A stretch of DNA of 64,000 bases from Usnea hakonensis (lineage: Eukaryota > Ascomycota > Lecanoromycetes > Lecanorales > Parmeliaceae): assembly GCA_013423325.1 (NCBI GenBank), contig BLJB01000206.1, forward strand, positions 1-64,000, read 5' to 3'. The first letter of the stretch is position 1. Every line of letters begins with the position of its first letter. The notes below the pieces were generated by a model. It had not been told where the DNA came from. It worked only from the letters and a program-made list of their open reading frames with translations, and made no database searches. A program made the position numbers and the translations under genes. Shown piece after piece: positions 11,568-22,149 of the stretch.

Positions 11568-13212
11568 GATGGCAAGGTCGAAGTTGTGAACCCTCGATGT
11601 AGCTTTTGAAGATGGGTGACGATGATGGATATGTCCAGAGAGACAGTAGCGCTTGAGACGTTGATAGACGAGGGTTGTATACCACGATTAATGGGAGGGA
11701 CGGTCTCTTATATCTAGCAAGTGCCCGCCTTCTGAGACGGACCGAGGTAAACAGTCAAGGCAAATTGAATTCGAGAAGAGTGAGATGCACAGCCTGCTGT
11801 GTAACAGCCCTATCGCGAAACAACACGTATAGAGAAGCATGTGAAAGGCGTCCATTGGTTGGTACCTCGGATGGCTCTCGCATGGCTAAAATTGAGGCTG
11901 AGATTGGACCCTGGCGTCGATCAATTTTGTGTCAATCCCCTACTTTTTTGAGTGCGCAGATTTCGACGGGGAACATGATGCGCCTATTTAATTACGCAGC
12001 TGAGGGTTTGGCCTGGCTTATCAAAGTGCAAAGCGTGAAGTCGCATGGTTGAGGCTGTGGCATGACGAGGTTGATGAAACATGCTTACATTCGCACAATG
12101 TCGCGAAATTTTCTCGAATCGGGTTAGCGTCTCGTAGCGTCTCGTAGCCCCAAATTTAAATTAGCGTTGTCCGAGGGTCCTGCAAAGAGGTGGAAATTTT
12201 TGTCGGGATGCTTAATTGGATAGAAATGCTTCGCCAATGACGTAGCCACTAACAGGAAGAAACGGTGAAGCCTTCCATGCTCTAAGTACTCTTGATACTT
12301 CAGACAAAGGCATGAGCGATTTACCATTTGGTGTCAAATATCCTCCAACTTTGCTTCCGGGATGAGCGAGTGTTGTGTTCCAGCATAGCCACCACGTCGA
12401 CGTCCTAAAGCACATGTCTATGCAAGTATGACTCTCACAAAGGCGGGCAAGACCGGGTGGAGTGAACGGCGGGAAGAAAAATTGTGCAAGTCAATTCAAT
12501 ACGGGAGAATTCCTTCCTTACGGCAAGATAGAGTGAAAGAAGTCTGCACAGCATCAGCAAACCCCATTTCGAGTACTTCCAGCAGCCGTTGCGTGGAACG
12601 AACAGTCTCTCCAAAGATGGGTATTTGGAAGTAATTTTCCCACGTGACCACAGCAACGCTTCTTATGATACCTCACAAGACCATCCACCAGCTCCTGTCT
12701 TTGGGCCACAAATACACGCAATCTGAGCGAACCCCAAAGCTGGCTCACGCTACCGGGATCGCATGACGAATCTGCCGCGTCCTAGGTTCTAGGTCAGACG
12801 CTTGGAAAAATGACAATAGGCCTCCAGTGCATTGCACTGAGAAGGAATGGTTTGCATCCGCAAAATACTTCAGATGCGTCCTTGAACGAGAGTAGGGAGG
12901 GTGTTTGTACCTATTTGGGTGATGATGGAGGCGTGGAGTGTGGAAAGATAAAGGTCTGGGAGATAGGGAAATAAAGGATGAATACAACCTTTTGAGCATA
13001 AGCAAAGAACAACGACGCCTATCGCCAGCAGTGCCATAGGTCAGCTAGGCGAGACGCGAAGAAAGCTGTTCTAGCACCTATGGAAAGTCGTGAAAGAGGG
13101 CACATTTCAGAGTAGAAAGGAACTCATTTGTCCTTCATCATCTCTTGAGATGGGCATGCAAGGACAGGAAGGAAGTTTTTGATAGCACAAAATCCAGCTA
13201 CCAACATCTCAT
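11568..13212. other. Intergenic, no supported gene
   Basis: About 1.6 kb with only short overlapping frames. There is a small direct repeat of GCGTCTCGTA at about 12127-12146. The DUF7702-like promoter must lie at the left edge. Nothing else is recognised. Confidence 0.5.
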
Positions 13213-14375
13213 TCAACAGATAGCACTATACGCCTTCAAAACATCCGTCGGACTCCCATCATTGTTAGTCAAATCCGTCTTACAAGTCGTCGCCGGCGAC
13301 GACTCTCCACAATTCCAAAAGATCCTATCCACATACCCAAGCGCCACGATCTGCGGTACCAGAGTGTTCAACCACGAGACAATGCCCGGAACATCGAGGG
13401 TGCAATCGCCCGTCCCCGGCGCTAGCTCCGTAATCCAGATACGTTTGTCGGGCCACGTACCATGTAATTGCTTGATAAGATTCAGCGCGTCGGTGGGGTC
13501 CTGGTTGTAGAGGTGCATTGCGATTATGGGGATCTGCGACATGCATCCATCACATGCGTCACGGAATGTGGGCAGCCAATCGGAATTGGCATTGGCGAGG
13601 GCGGGAGAGAGGTACGTGGTCTTCGGGTGTGAGGCCTTGAAAAGGGGTTGCAGATCGCTGGCCGCGTCTGTCGCAGATGTGAGAGGGGTGACATTTTGGT
13701 AGGAGTAATCCGGTTCGTTGAAGAGGGTCAGATACTGAGGAGGGTCATCCTGGAGTAATTGAACGGCTGCCGTGACCTCGGTTGGATCCATGACTTGGTG
13801 GATTTGCGCGGCGTTGAGAGAAGGAATGGTTGCTGCTGGTCCGGAGCCGGTATCATAAGTAACTGTGACGCTAAGATTGCCAAGGGCAAATCCAACTACA
13901 TGGGTCACGACAGTCAGTTGATTTCGACAAGGTAAACATTGTTTGCAGAATATGACTCACTCCAATCATCAACGCCATTGGAGGTCAGACTATCCCAAGT
14001 AGTCTGCGGCCATCCTTCATTTCTGGGAGCAACAGTGTTGAAGACCGTGTTCCGAAACCCCTTTGGGCATTTTCCACCACCTGTCACAGGTGCGGTAGTG
14101 TTGTCGGTAGCTGGGGCAGGGCCAGAAGTTGAGCCACTGCTGTTGGACGACGATCCAGTGTTGCTAGACTGTGACCCAGTATCTCTTTGCACTCCCTTGG
14201 CAGAGTCACTGGTAGAGCTACCGCTACAGCCAGGGATTTGAAGATATTGTGCTCCGATCTGACCGGCAGCAGGATTGCTTGGGACGTTTCCACAAGCCGA
14301 AGAGCCCTGAGGTGCAGCGCGGACAAGCGAGACCAGCAACAGGCTAAAGGCAAAGATTGAGTAAGTCATATTCAT
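13213..14375 (-). CDS. Secreted glucanase-like protein, glycoside hydrolase family 128 (Asl1-like)
   Basis: Two exons (13961-14375 and 13213-13895; 65-base intron) give 365 residues. Residues 1-20 form a signal peptide, followed by a Ser/Thr/Asn-rich linker (about 50-95) suited to O-glycosylation and wall attachment. The catalytic domain starts near residue 105 (KCPKGFRNTVFN). It carries YLTLFNEPDYSY with acid/base E199, and RIWITELAPG with nucleophile E295, the two glutamates of the Asl1/GH128 fold. The family cleaves beta-1,3-glucan and includes cell-wall proteins. The intron falls in the conserved DDWIGFALG block. The linker could instead be a spacer to a lost binding module. The fold is confident; the substrate is inferred. 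Confidence 0.88.
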
Positions 14376-16589
14376 CGAGAATTACGAAAAGCCTTATTGC
14401 GTATGTTGGGAATAGATAACGCAAAGGGAGTTCGAGTGAAGAAGCTTCTCGTAGGCACATTCACCAGTCGAGTCTTATATCGATGGGAAGACCTTCTTAG
14501 CACCATCCTGAAATTTCATGACGATTTCTATTTCCACAAAGCGGCCGGGACGTACCCTTGGTACAGGCCGTGTATGAAGCCCCTAGCCCAATCACCTGGC
14601 CAAAGCCCAGACAGGTGCAGCACTTGGGACAGGAAAGTGCCTGATCGAGGTAGAAAGATGGAGAGCTAGCCGCTCTGCAATTGGGGCCAAAAGATCCATG
14701 GGAAGAGAAGAAGGTGAGCGGGACGCAGAATGTCGTACTCATGTCACGTTTTAGGCTAAAACCTGTGCTCGATGAAACTTCACTGACCAACCAACGCACG
14801 AGAACCTAATCTCCAGGAGAAAAGCGTAGTGCTCCATACACCATCTACATATAGAAGACTGTCCTTTGGCACCCGTGCTTTAGGAACAAAGTGTCCCCGG
14901 ACGGGCTACATCGTCTAGCGAAATCACTCCAAGGATCTTCAGGGGAGCGGCATACCATTGGAAAGGTGTTTGACGACTTCACCCTCGGGATAAGGTGGCC
15001 GCCGACGATTTCTCCCTGCTATAATAAGCAGCATGTGAAACATTTTAGATGTTCAAGCCGTCTTGATCGCTCGGCGGAATGCAGGAACATGCCAAGACTC
15101 GACGATCCTTAAGCAGGTGCGTGGCACAGCCATGGCGTACAGCGGCGGTCTGGCTCCCGTCATATCTTCCCGTCCGAAAAATCTGGGCACCATTAAACGT
15201 CTCAACCTTGTGAGAGAATTGGTACGATGATTGACATCGATGAGAACACGTATCTGTAGAGTTGATCCTCGATGGAATTCTCGACGAAATGTAATGTCAC
15301 GAGTGAAGTCGTTCCACCTGAAAAGACCAGGGACGCAAGCATTAAGCACATACGCTAGAACACCGGTGCTGAAGGGTTTGCTCTATATATAGCTGTTTCA
15401 GATCTGCCGTCATCTACCTTATACTCTTTGCTGTCTTTGACGGCACATCCATAAAGCACTACAGCGTGCTTCCCCTTTAATTTTCCAAGACTACATACAA
15501 TTAAACATGTGAGACATCTACTTCACTAACTGTCTTCTTCATCTCCCAGAAGCCCAATGCACACACCAAACCCACCATCCCCATCCCCACCCCCTCTCCA
15601 ATCCTCCCCATCTCCAGCACCCCTCTCCCCTCTCCCAAACCCTTACTCCAAAACCAGCACCATCCCCTCCCTACTGATCTCCAATTTCCCCTCCCCATCC
15701 CATTCCACCCGCCAACCCACACCCCATCTCTCCTCTCTAAATCCAACCCACCCCAAACGAAAAATCGTCGAGCGTTTCATCCACCCGCTAGAACAAGAGA
15801 AACGAACTGCAGATGACTTCTTAGGTTCCGAGTGTGGTCAATGCTGACTTCCTCAATATACTTATCTGGACTTCAAAATGCGGACGTTTTTGCTGACTAG
15901 GGAGATGAAATAAGGTCTTCCATGATGTATCTGCCTTTTGAGCTACATAGTGGACGCACTAGCGTTCTACAGTAATGTACAAATCTCAAATATTCAAATG
16001 CAGACTATAGCTCCTTCGCAGTCTTACCGGGGAGCAAATTCACCACACAATAATGGACTGCTTTGGGTCGAATGGTCGAAGCGTTTGTTTTCTCTTCCAA
16101 CCTAGACTTTTTCCGAGACCGACAGTGTATGGCGAGTATATCGATATAGTCTTATCAGTATCAGACTTCTAGGTACAAATGCCTTCTCTGCAGTCCTCCG
16201 AGAATTGCAGACTGTACGTCGGGTAGCCATTTTGAGATAGTACTCGACTATTCTCCGCGCCGGCAAGTCCAGGGATGGCAACGATGGTGCTGGGTCGACC
16301 TTTCTGGGTCTAATTGGCACGGGCTCACGGTGATTACTGAGACATGAATTCTCACTCAAGAGAATCATTGGAGACTCAGCGAATCGTGGAAGTGCAAGGA
16401 AAATATTGTTGGAGACTTCTCAAGAGAAAGCATAGTGTGGCGCAATAAGACTTCAGCCACACACTTAAAAATAGCCTAAATGTGGGTACCTGACAGTGAA
16501 AATTGGAAACGAGAACTCCACCTCCACACCATGACAATGACCGGCGAATATTCTTCCCACTAAGTACGACTAGAATGTGAATGTGACTA
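14376..16589. other. Long intergenic region between divergent genes
   Basis: 2.2 kb separating the divergently transcribed GH128-like and GT17-type genes, so both promoters should lie here. No convincing gene. The plus strand is extremely C-rich at 15557-15760 and contains a 96-codon proline/serine frame that looks compositional. A TATATATAG sequence occurs at about 15383-15391. Confidence 0.5.
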
Positions 16590-17681
16590 ATGAGACCTTC
16601 CGTTATGAAGCGACAGATCATCGGAGTGCTTGCCGCCCTCGCCCTCCTTTACGCCCTGTCATATATAGCTCATGACTCCTACTGGCAGCAGGAAGACAAG
16701 ACCAACGTCCCCTACAAAGGTCCACACGCCACCACCAACGACAATGACCCAAGCCTCGATTTCCTATCCCGTCAAGATGCCTCCACATTCTGCCAACGAC
16801 GCCGTTTAGATATCTACGAAACGCGGGACGTACGCCGCAAAGTCTACGACCTCTTCCTCATCAACACCGAGCTCGACTGGCTAGAGATCCGTCTCAACGA
16901 ACTCAACAACTCAGTCGACTACTTCGTCGTCCTAGAATCCGACACCACCTTTCAAGAAAACCCCAAACCCCTCCACTACCAAGACAACCACTCCAAATTC
17001 ATCCCCTTCCACCCCAAAATCATCCACCGCGTCGTCAACTTCACCGGCACCACTCTCCCAAAAGGCGACACATGGGAGCACGAACGCTTCACCCGCAACG
17101 CCCTCTTCACCCAAGCCCTAACCTCCCTATCCGGCCCCCAAGCCCCCACGCAAGGCGACGTCCTCATAGTCGGCGACGTGGACGAAATCCCCCGCCCCAG
17201 CGCCATCACCACCCTCCGCAACTGCGCTTTCCCCCCCCGCGTCACCCTCCGAAGCCACTTCTACTACTACAGCTTCCAATGGCAGCACCGCGGCGAGCAA
17301 TGGGCCCACCCGCAAGCCACATTCTACAACGGCCCCAAGGACACCATCAAACCCGACCCCCTCCGCAACGGCAAACCCCACCTAGATCTCTACAACGCCG
17401 CCTGGCATTGCAGTTCCTGCATGCCCACGATGCAGCACCTAGTCAACAAAATCGAATCCTTCTCCCACGCAGGGTACAACCACCCCTACATCCTCGACCA
17501 GGCACGGCTCCTGCAAAAGATCCGAAAGGGGGAAGATTTGTTCGAAAGGGAGACGGAGATCTTCGACCGGCTGGACGAGAATACGGACGTGCCCGCGTAT
17601 CTACTCCAAGAAGGCAACCGGCAAAAGTTTGCGTACATGCTGGACCGGGATCCGCCGAATGCGAATTTTCAAGATACGTGA
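16590..17681 (+). CDS. Glycosyltransferase family 17, N-acetylglucosaminyltransferase-like
   Basis: An uninterrupted frame of 363 residues. A short cytosolic end and one hydrophobic segment (about 9-27) make it a type II membrane protein, probably of the Golgi. The body has the GT17 order: RKVYDLFLINTELDWLEIRL, then DYFVVLESDTTFQ, then GDVDEIPRP near residue 195 (DxD-type metal/nucleotide-sugar site), then a WHCSSC motif and ESFSHAGYN. The vertebrate member adds bisecting GlcNAc to N-glycans; fungal members are common but their acceptors are unknown. A second methionine at residue 6 (16605) could be the true start. Codon choice is strongly C-ended for the first 900 bases and G-ended at the 3' end. 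Confidence 0.9.
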   Translation: MRPSVMKRQIIGVLAALALLYALSYIAHDSYWQQEDKTNVPYKGPHATTNDNDPSLDFLSRQDASTFCQRRRLDIYETRDVRRKVYDLFLINTELDWLEIRLNELNNSVDYFVVLESDTTFQENPKPLHYQDNHSKFIPFHPKIIHRVVNFTGTTLPKGDTWEHERFTRNALFTQALTSLSGPQAPTQGDVLIVGDVDEIPRPSAITTLRNCAFPPRVTLRSHFYYYSFQWQHRGEQWAHPQATFYNGPKDTIKPDPLRNGKPHLDLYNAAWHCSSCMPTMQHLVNKIESFSHAGYNHPYILDQARLLQKIRKGEDLFERETEIFDRLDENTDVPAYLLQEGNRQKFAYMLDRDPPNANFQDT

Positions 17682-17945
17682 CGAGGTTTTTGATCTAGCA
17701 TGATCAGACAACAACCTCATATGTATAATCGCACAAACCCACCAAGCAAACACTAACCGGCATCGCGGACTAGTCCAGTCCAGCAAGTACCCGTATCAAT
17801 CTCATCTCCCTCACCGCCCCTCGCCGACCTTTCCAATCTCACCCCCCTCCCTACCCCTCACCGCCCTTACCCATCCCCGCACAAACGCCTCCCCCCCTCA
17901 AAAATCGTCCTCTCCTACCCCCCCCCTTCCCTTCCCCCCCCCCCA

Positions 17946-17947
17946 NN
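17946..17947. other. Assembly gap (2 N) in a C-rich tract
   Basis: The same C-run, TTCCCTTC, C-run, A pattern occurs just left and just right of the gap, suggesting that the two contig ends overlap and the tract is duplicated by the assembly. Confidence 0.85.
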
Positions 17948-18789
17948 TCCCCTCCTCCCCCCCCCCTTCCCTTCCCCCCCCCCCAAAAAAAACAAACCAT
18001 GCAGACAGACGGACGGGGCGCGCACTCTCCAAAAGAGATACCCACCCTGTTTGTTCCGAGCAAACAACGGCACAACCTTCCCCTCCACACCAAAAACCTC
18101 ACCAAACCAGCAAAGAGCCAGGCAGGCAGGCAGGCAGTAGCCGCAGAGCAAAGCGAAGCAATACTACGTACCTCCATACCTACATACCTCCATACCTACG
18201 AGCACGTCAAGACGAGAAGCACGCGGCAGATAAGATACCTAGAAAGGAAAGGAAGGAAGGAAAGGGCTTGCTTGATGTAAAAAGACAGGGAGAAGGGAAG
18301 TGCAGGGAGAAGGGAAGGGAAGGGTGTGCGTGGTAAGACTAGTAGGACGTTTGTTTGTTTGTTTGCTGGCTGGCTGGCTGGCTGGCTGGCGGATGGGATG
18401 GGATGGGATGGGATATGATATGATATGCTCTGTCCTCATACACCTTGGTTTAGTTTAGTTGATTTTAGTGTCACACACTCAAGGAAGATATTACAGATGT
18501 ATGAATGAGCCCATCAGTCAAAACAACCTCCCCTCCCCTCCCCTCCCCTCCCCTCCCCTCACCGCACATCTATCCATCGAAAGAAAAAAGAAAAAGTCAA
18601 ACCAAGTCATATCATAAACACATCAAGGTTCATAGGCGACCAACCTACCAATCTGCTACCTATTAAGTAAGATAAGTAAGAAAAAGAAAAAGAAAAAGAA
18701 AAATCTACCAGTCACAAAAAAACCCTCCCTATCAAATACAACATAGCTACTAACATTTATCAAAAAAAAAAAAAAAAAAAAAAAAAAAA

Positions 18790-18805
18790 NNNNNNNNNNN
18801 NNNNN
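18790..18805. other. Assembly gap (16 N) after a poly-A run
   Basis: The gap follows about 29 adenines. It lies about 40 bases beyond the antiporter stop codon, so the coding region is unaffected. Confidence 0.95.
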
Positions 18806-18846
18806 TCGCCAATCTACCACGATATCCTCAACCATACCAACCACCC

Positions 18847-21800
18847 TCATTTCCTCCCCTTCCTCCCCACCCCCTCCCCCCACTGCACCCTCCCCTGACT
18901 CCCCGCCGGAGCCTCCGCGAACCTGACCCCAGGCGCTCTCCTCGCCTCCGCTTCCCCCTTCCCCGGTTCCGGCAAAGGGCTTTGTCCCGCCGTGGGCCTT
19001 CTCTCCCCCCCATCGTCTTCACTATCACTACTATCCACCTGCTCCCCCTCATCGCCCTCCCCCAACGCCGCCAACCGTCTTCTCCGTTCCGCTGCGGTTT
19101 CACCATCCTGTTCGTCCTGTGCCTTGGATGATGCACCCGCATTCCACACAGGACTCTTGAGTTGTGGAGGGCCGGTCGTTCTCGGTGGCACGCGCTCCGT
19201 CCCATCATCATCGGAATCTTTGCGCGTGAGTGCAAGGCGGCGACGTCGTTGGGCCGCCGTCTCCTCTCCGCCGTATTTTTGAACGCTGTCGGAGACGGGG
19301 TGGAAGGGGATCTCTTGCTTGTTGGAGTCGACCAAGGTCAGGCCATCAGGGCCTTTTGGTTTATCCTCGACGGTATCAAACCTCTTGACCATGGGCATCT
19401 CCTCGTCTGGCTGATCTCCTTCCTGGACAGGCGACATTGGAGGTCGTCCCATCGCGTCCTTGGACTCTGATCGTGGTTTTGCCAAAGACCGACCCCCTGC
19501 GGACTCCTCTGCATCAGCCCGGACTTCCTGCTTAACGACTTCGGGAACGTCGCTTTCCTCAACCGCCTCCACTCGAGCCTTAGGATCCATGGATTGAATT
19601 TGCTTGATGAAGTCCGCCTTGCTCAATCGGCGGCCACCAGAGCTAACAGAATAGCGGATACGATCATCGTCTACGTCCACTATTGACTGCTTTCGACCTT
19701 TCTTTCCTTGGCCACTGGTTTCTGCTCCTGACTCGTTTCCAGGCGTCCCTTCGGCCTTTTCTCCGAGGCCTATCCATGTACCAGCACGTTTCAACATTGG
19801 CTTGGCGTTGAAATGGCTAGGACCATCTTGCACACCCCCTCGGACACCACGCCTTTGTTTCGGTTGGGAAGGAAGATCGTATTTCTTGACAACTTCGCCA
19901 TCTTCATCTTCGACAATGATGGTATTGCCAAACTGGTAAGCGTGAGCTGGACCACGCTTATGTTCCGGGACCTTGGGCTTGGGCTTTGGCTTTGGGTCCG
20001 ATGGGCTGCCGTCTTTGTCCTTTCCTTTCCATCCATCCCATCCGGTTCCTAAGCTCTTCAAAAGTCTCCTCGATGTCTGAACTGGATGTGCAGCCCCTCC
20101 CGAAAAAGTTTGCTCCAACTCGTCGCCTTCTGTTTTGCCTTTGTGTTGATGAAATTTACCCTTGGCGTGCTGTCCACTTGTGTCCTTCCGCAGGGCTTCC
20201 TCATCATCAAGGATAAGCTGCCTCTTTTGGTCTTCAGTTTTGCCCTTGACGTTGTGCATGGCGAGAATCTCTCCCTCCTCGTCTTCAACAACTAGATCGT
20301 CACCCTCTTCGTAAGCTTCGACCTCTGGCTCTTGCATCTCTTTGGTGCCATCTCTCCTTGCCTTTTCCTCGCGCTTTTCTTGAGCGTCTTCCATCTCGAG
20401 CTGATCGGGAGGTTCATCGCTCTCTGTGCTACCCGACGGGCTTTCTTTCTCATTGAGAGTATCAGAGACGCTCTCAACAGGGCTCGTGACCCCTGTTTTC
20501 CGTTGTGGCGTGATTGCCGACTGACTAATTGGTCCACCCGGACCCATGCCAGATTCCCATCTTGACCTTCTTCTAGCGGGTCGAGGCTTTTCGATCGGAC
20601 TGTCCTCTTCCTTCTGTCGACGCAGGAAGTTTCCAGGAATACCGATCGGCGGTAATGTTCCCGGTGCGAACTCGGGTAGCTTTTCGTTCAGAGATTCATC
20701 ACTTGCCATTTCGTCTTTACTCTTCGACATGGAAGCTTTTGCGGTAGACTGGATCCGTGGAAGTCTATTCATCCATGACGGACCCTCTTCATTGGCTTGG
20801 GTATAAGACATTGTGAGCGTCAGGGTATTGATGCGCTTTCCAAGGGTGAAGACGGCAATGGATGATCCGTGGACCAGAATCGAAGTTATGACCAGGAACG
20901 TGGTGAGCGGCCAGATGATCTGGACGACGAGATAATTTTCGGTGTCAGGATTCTCCGGCAAGACACCCAGAGGCACAGTTGTATCGGTTTCTAATTCTGC
21001 CCTTGCTAAAATTGCCGCAAAGATGGCACCCACCCCAATTGGACCGAAATGACCGGCAAATAATGCTTCTCTCCAAGTCTTGATGTCAGGTATCAGAGGC
21101 TTGAGCGCCATCATGATAGGAATGCGCCGGAAGAAGATGACGAAAATGGCGATGACAACGAGTCTCCAAGGCGTCAAGCCAAACTGGGGTGCATTGTATT
21201 GTTCCCACGGAATGACGGAGCCCAGGTAGACAAAGTATGCCAAATTGAGCAACAGATCAATGACGTTCGACACATGTGATTCTTCAGTCTTTTCCGTAAA
21301 CCACCCATCGTTACTGAATCCGACTCCAGCTGCAAAGCCTACCAGTAGATCGTCAGTACCAAGTGTAGCTCCGGTACCGGCACAAAAGAGAGCCAAGACA
21401 AAGTAGAACACCAAGAAGCTTTCCCTGTCAATCAAACCTCTTCTGTCCGCCCATTTGATCATGTGTCGACCAAAGTAGCCGATAAGAACCCCGTACGTGG
21501 CACCGAAAACGCACTCGTACAAGATGGTCTCGCAAAACCAATGAAATGCGACTTCATTTACATTCGGACGATAGTGGATCAAGTAGAATGACAGATAGAT
21601 GAATGGAAATGCCATGCCATCGTTACATCCCGACTCAGCAGATAGCAGATCTCGCAGATGTTTTGGCACTCGCTTAGCGAATTTGCCCTTTCCGACCACA
21701 GACGAGGCCAGGACAGGGTCGGTGGCTGTAACGCAAGCAGCACACATGAGACTTTCCAGCCAGCTCAGCGGAGTGATCATCCACCAAATGAAAAGGCTTG

Positions 21801-22149
21801 TAATGAGCCATCCAAACGTCATGACAGGCACGAGTAGAAATATCACAGATCTCCAATGTCTCTCCATATAAGCCTTTGGCAATTCGACGCCGACGGCGAA
21901 GCATTGGACCACGAGGACGACACGCGAGCACTCGAGAGTGATCTGGTCCGTGTTTCCCCATGAGAGTGGATTGAATAGATTTGCGGCATGGGGCCCGAAT
22001 ATGACACCACATATGGTTGCCACAGTAGCTTCTCCAATATACAATTTTTCCTTGACGAACAACGACACCAGCATGAAGAGACTGGTGAAGCCTCCTATGA
22101 TCAGGTATGCCCAATGCGGCTTGTTGATGCTCAATTGTTCCCACACCAT
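18847..22149 (-). CDS. NHA1: Plasma-membrane Na+(K+)/H+ antiporter, NHA1/Sod2 type
   Basis: A single intronless frame of 1100 residues. Residues 1-430 carry about twelve membrane segments typical of the CPA1 antiporter family, including the ATDPVLASSVV motif (aspartate 144) and AESGCNDGMAFP (about 171-181). These acidic residues bind cation and proton. The long cytosolic tail (about 430-1100) is highly charged, with several acidic stretches and repeats of the type ETAAQRRRRLA and ETAAERRRRLA near 990 and 1040. Fungal NHA1 proteins export Na+, Li+ and K+ in exchange for protons and help set cell pH, salt tolerance and membrane potential; tails of this length are normal for the family. The 3' end is G-rich. 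The call is firm. Confidence 0.95.
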   Translation of the reverse strand: MVWEQLSINKPHWAYLIIGGFTSLFMLVSLFVKEKLYIGEATVATICGVIFGPHAANLFNPLSWGNTDQITLECSRVVLVVQCFAVGVELPKAYMERHWRSVIFLLVPVMTFGWLITSLFIWWMITPLSWLESLMCAACVTATDPVLASSVVGKGKFAKRVPKHLRDLLSAESGCNDGMAFPFIYLSFYLIHYRPNVNEVAFHWFCETILYECVFGATYGVLIGYFGRHMIKWADRRGLIDRESFLVFYFVLALFCAGTGATLGTDDLLVGFAAGVGFSNDGWFTEKTEESHVSNVIDLLLNLAYFVYLGSVIPWEQYNAPQFGLTPWRLVVIAIFVIFFRRIPIMMALKPLIPDIKTWREALFAGHFGPIGVGAIFAAILARAELETDTTVPLGVLPENPDTENYLVVQIIWPLTTFLVITSILVHGSSIAVFTLGKRINTLTLTMSYTQANEEGPSWMNRLPRIQSTAKASMSKSKDEMASDESLNEKLPEFAPGTLPPIGIPGNFLRRQKEEDSPIEKPRPARRRSRWESGMGPGGPISQSAITPQRKTGVTSPVESVSDTLNEKESPSGSTESDEPPDQLEMEDAQEKREEKARRDGTKEMQEPEVEAYEEGDDLVVEDEEGEILAMHNVKGKTEDQKRQLILDDEEALRKDTSGQHAKGKFHQHKGKTEGDELEQTFSGGAAHPVQTSRRLLKSLGTGWDGWKGKDKDGSPSDPKPKPKPKVPEHKRGPAHAYQFGNTIIVEDEDGEVVKKYDLPSQPKQRRGVRGGVQDGPSHFNAKPMLKRAGTWIGLGEKAEGTPGNESGAETSGQGKKGRKQSIVDVDDDRIRYSVSSGGRRLSKADFIKQIQSMDPKARVEAVEESDVPEVVKQEVRADAEESAGGRSLAKPRSESKDAMGRPPMSPVQEGDQPDEEMPMVKRFDTVEDKPKGPDGLTLVDSNKQEIPFHPVSDSVQKYGGEETAAQRRRRLALTRKDSDDDGTERVPPRTTGPPQLKSPVWNAGASSKAQDEQDGETAAERRRRLAALGEGDEGEQVDSSDSEDDGGERRPTAGQSPLPEPGKGEAEARRAPGVRFAEAPAGSQGRVQWGEGVGRKGRK

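Larger units (their letters stand above)
17682..18846. repeat. Convergent spacer packed with microsatellites and gaps
   Basis: Between the GT17 and antiporter stop codons. It contains many unrelated short tandem repeats: CAGG at about 18119-18137, CATACCTA-type units at 18170-18200, GTTT then GGCT at about 18350-18390, GGGAT at about 18391-18415, CTCCC at about 18528-18560, AAAAAG at about 18677-18703, and a poly-A run before a gap. C-rich tracts occupy 17800-17990. No gene is seen. Part of it must be the 3' UTR of both genes. Confidence 0.7.

Noticed and set aside
15557..15847. 96-codon plus-strand Pro/Ser-rich frame
   Set aside because: Low-complexity composition in a C-rich block; the antisense frame is equally long; no motif.
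16932..17381. Antisense frames over the GT17 gene
   Set aside because: They are produced by the strong C-ended codon bias and lack any domain.
18100..18560. CRISPR-like array of repeats
   Set aside because: The repeats are different simple microsatellites without unique spacers, in a eukaryotic intergenic region.
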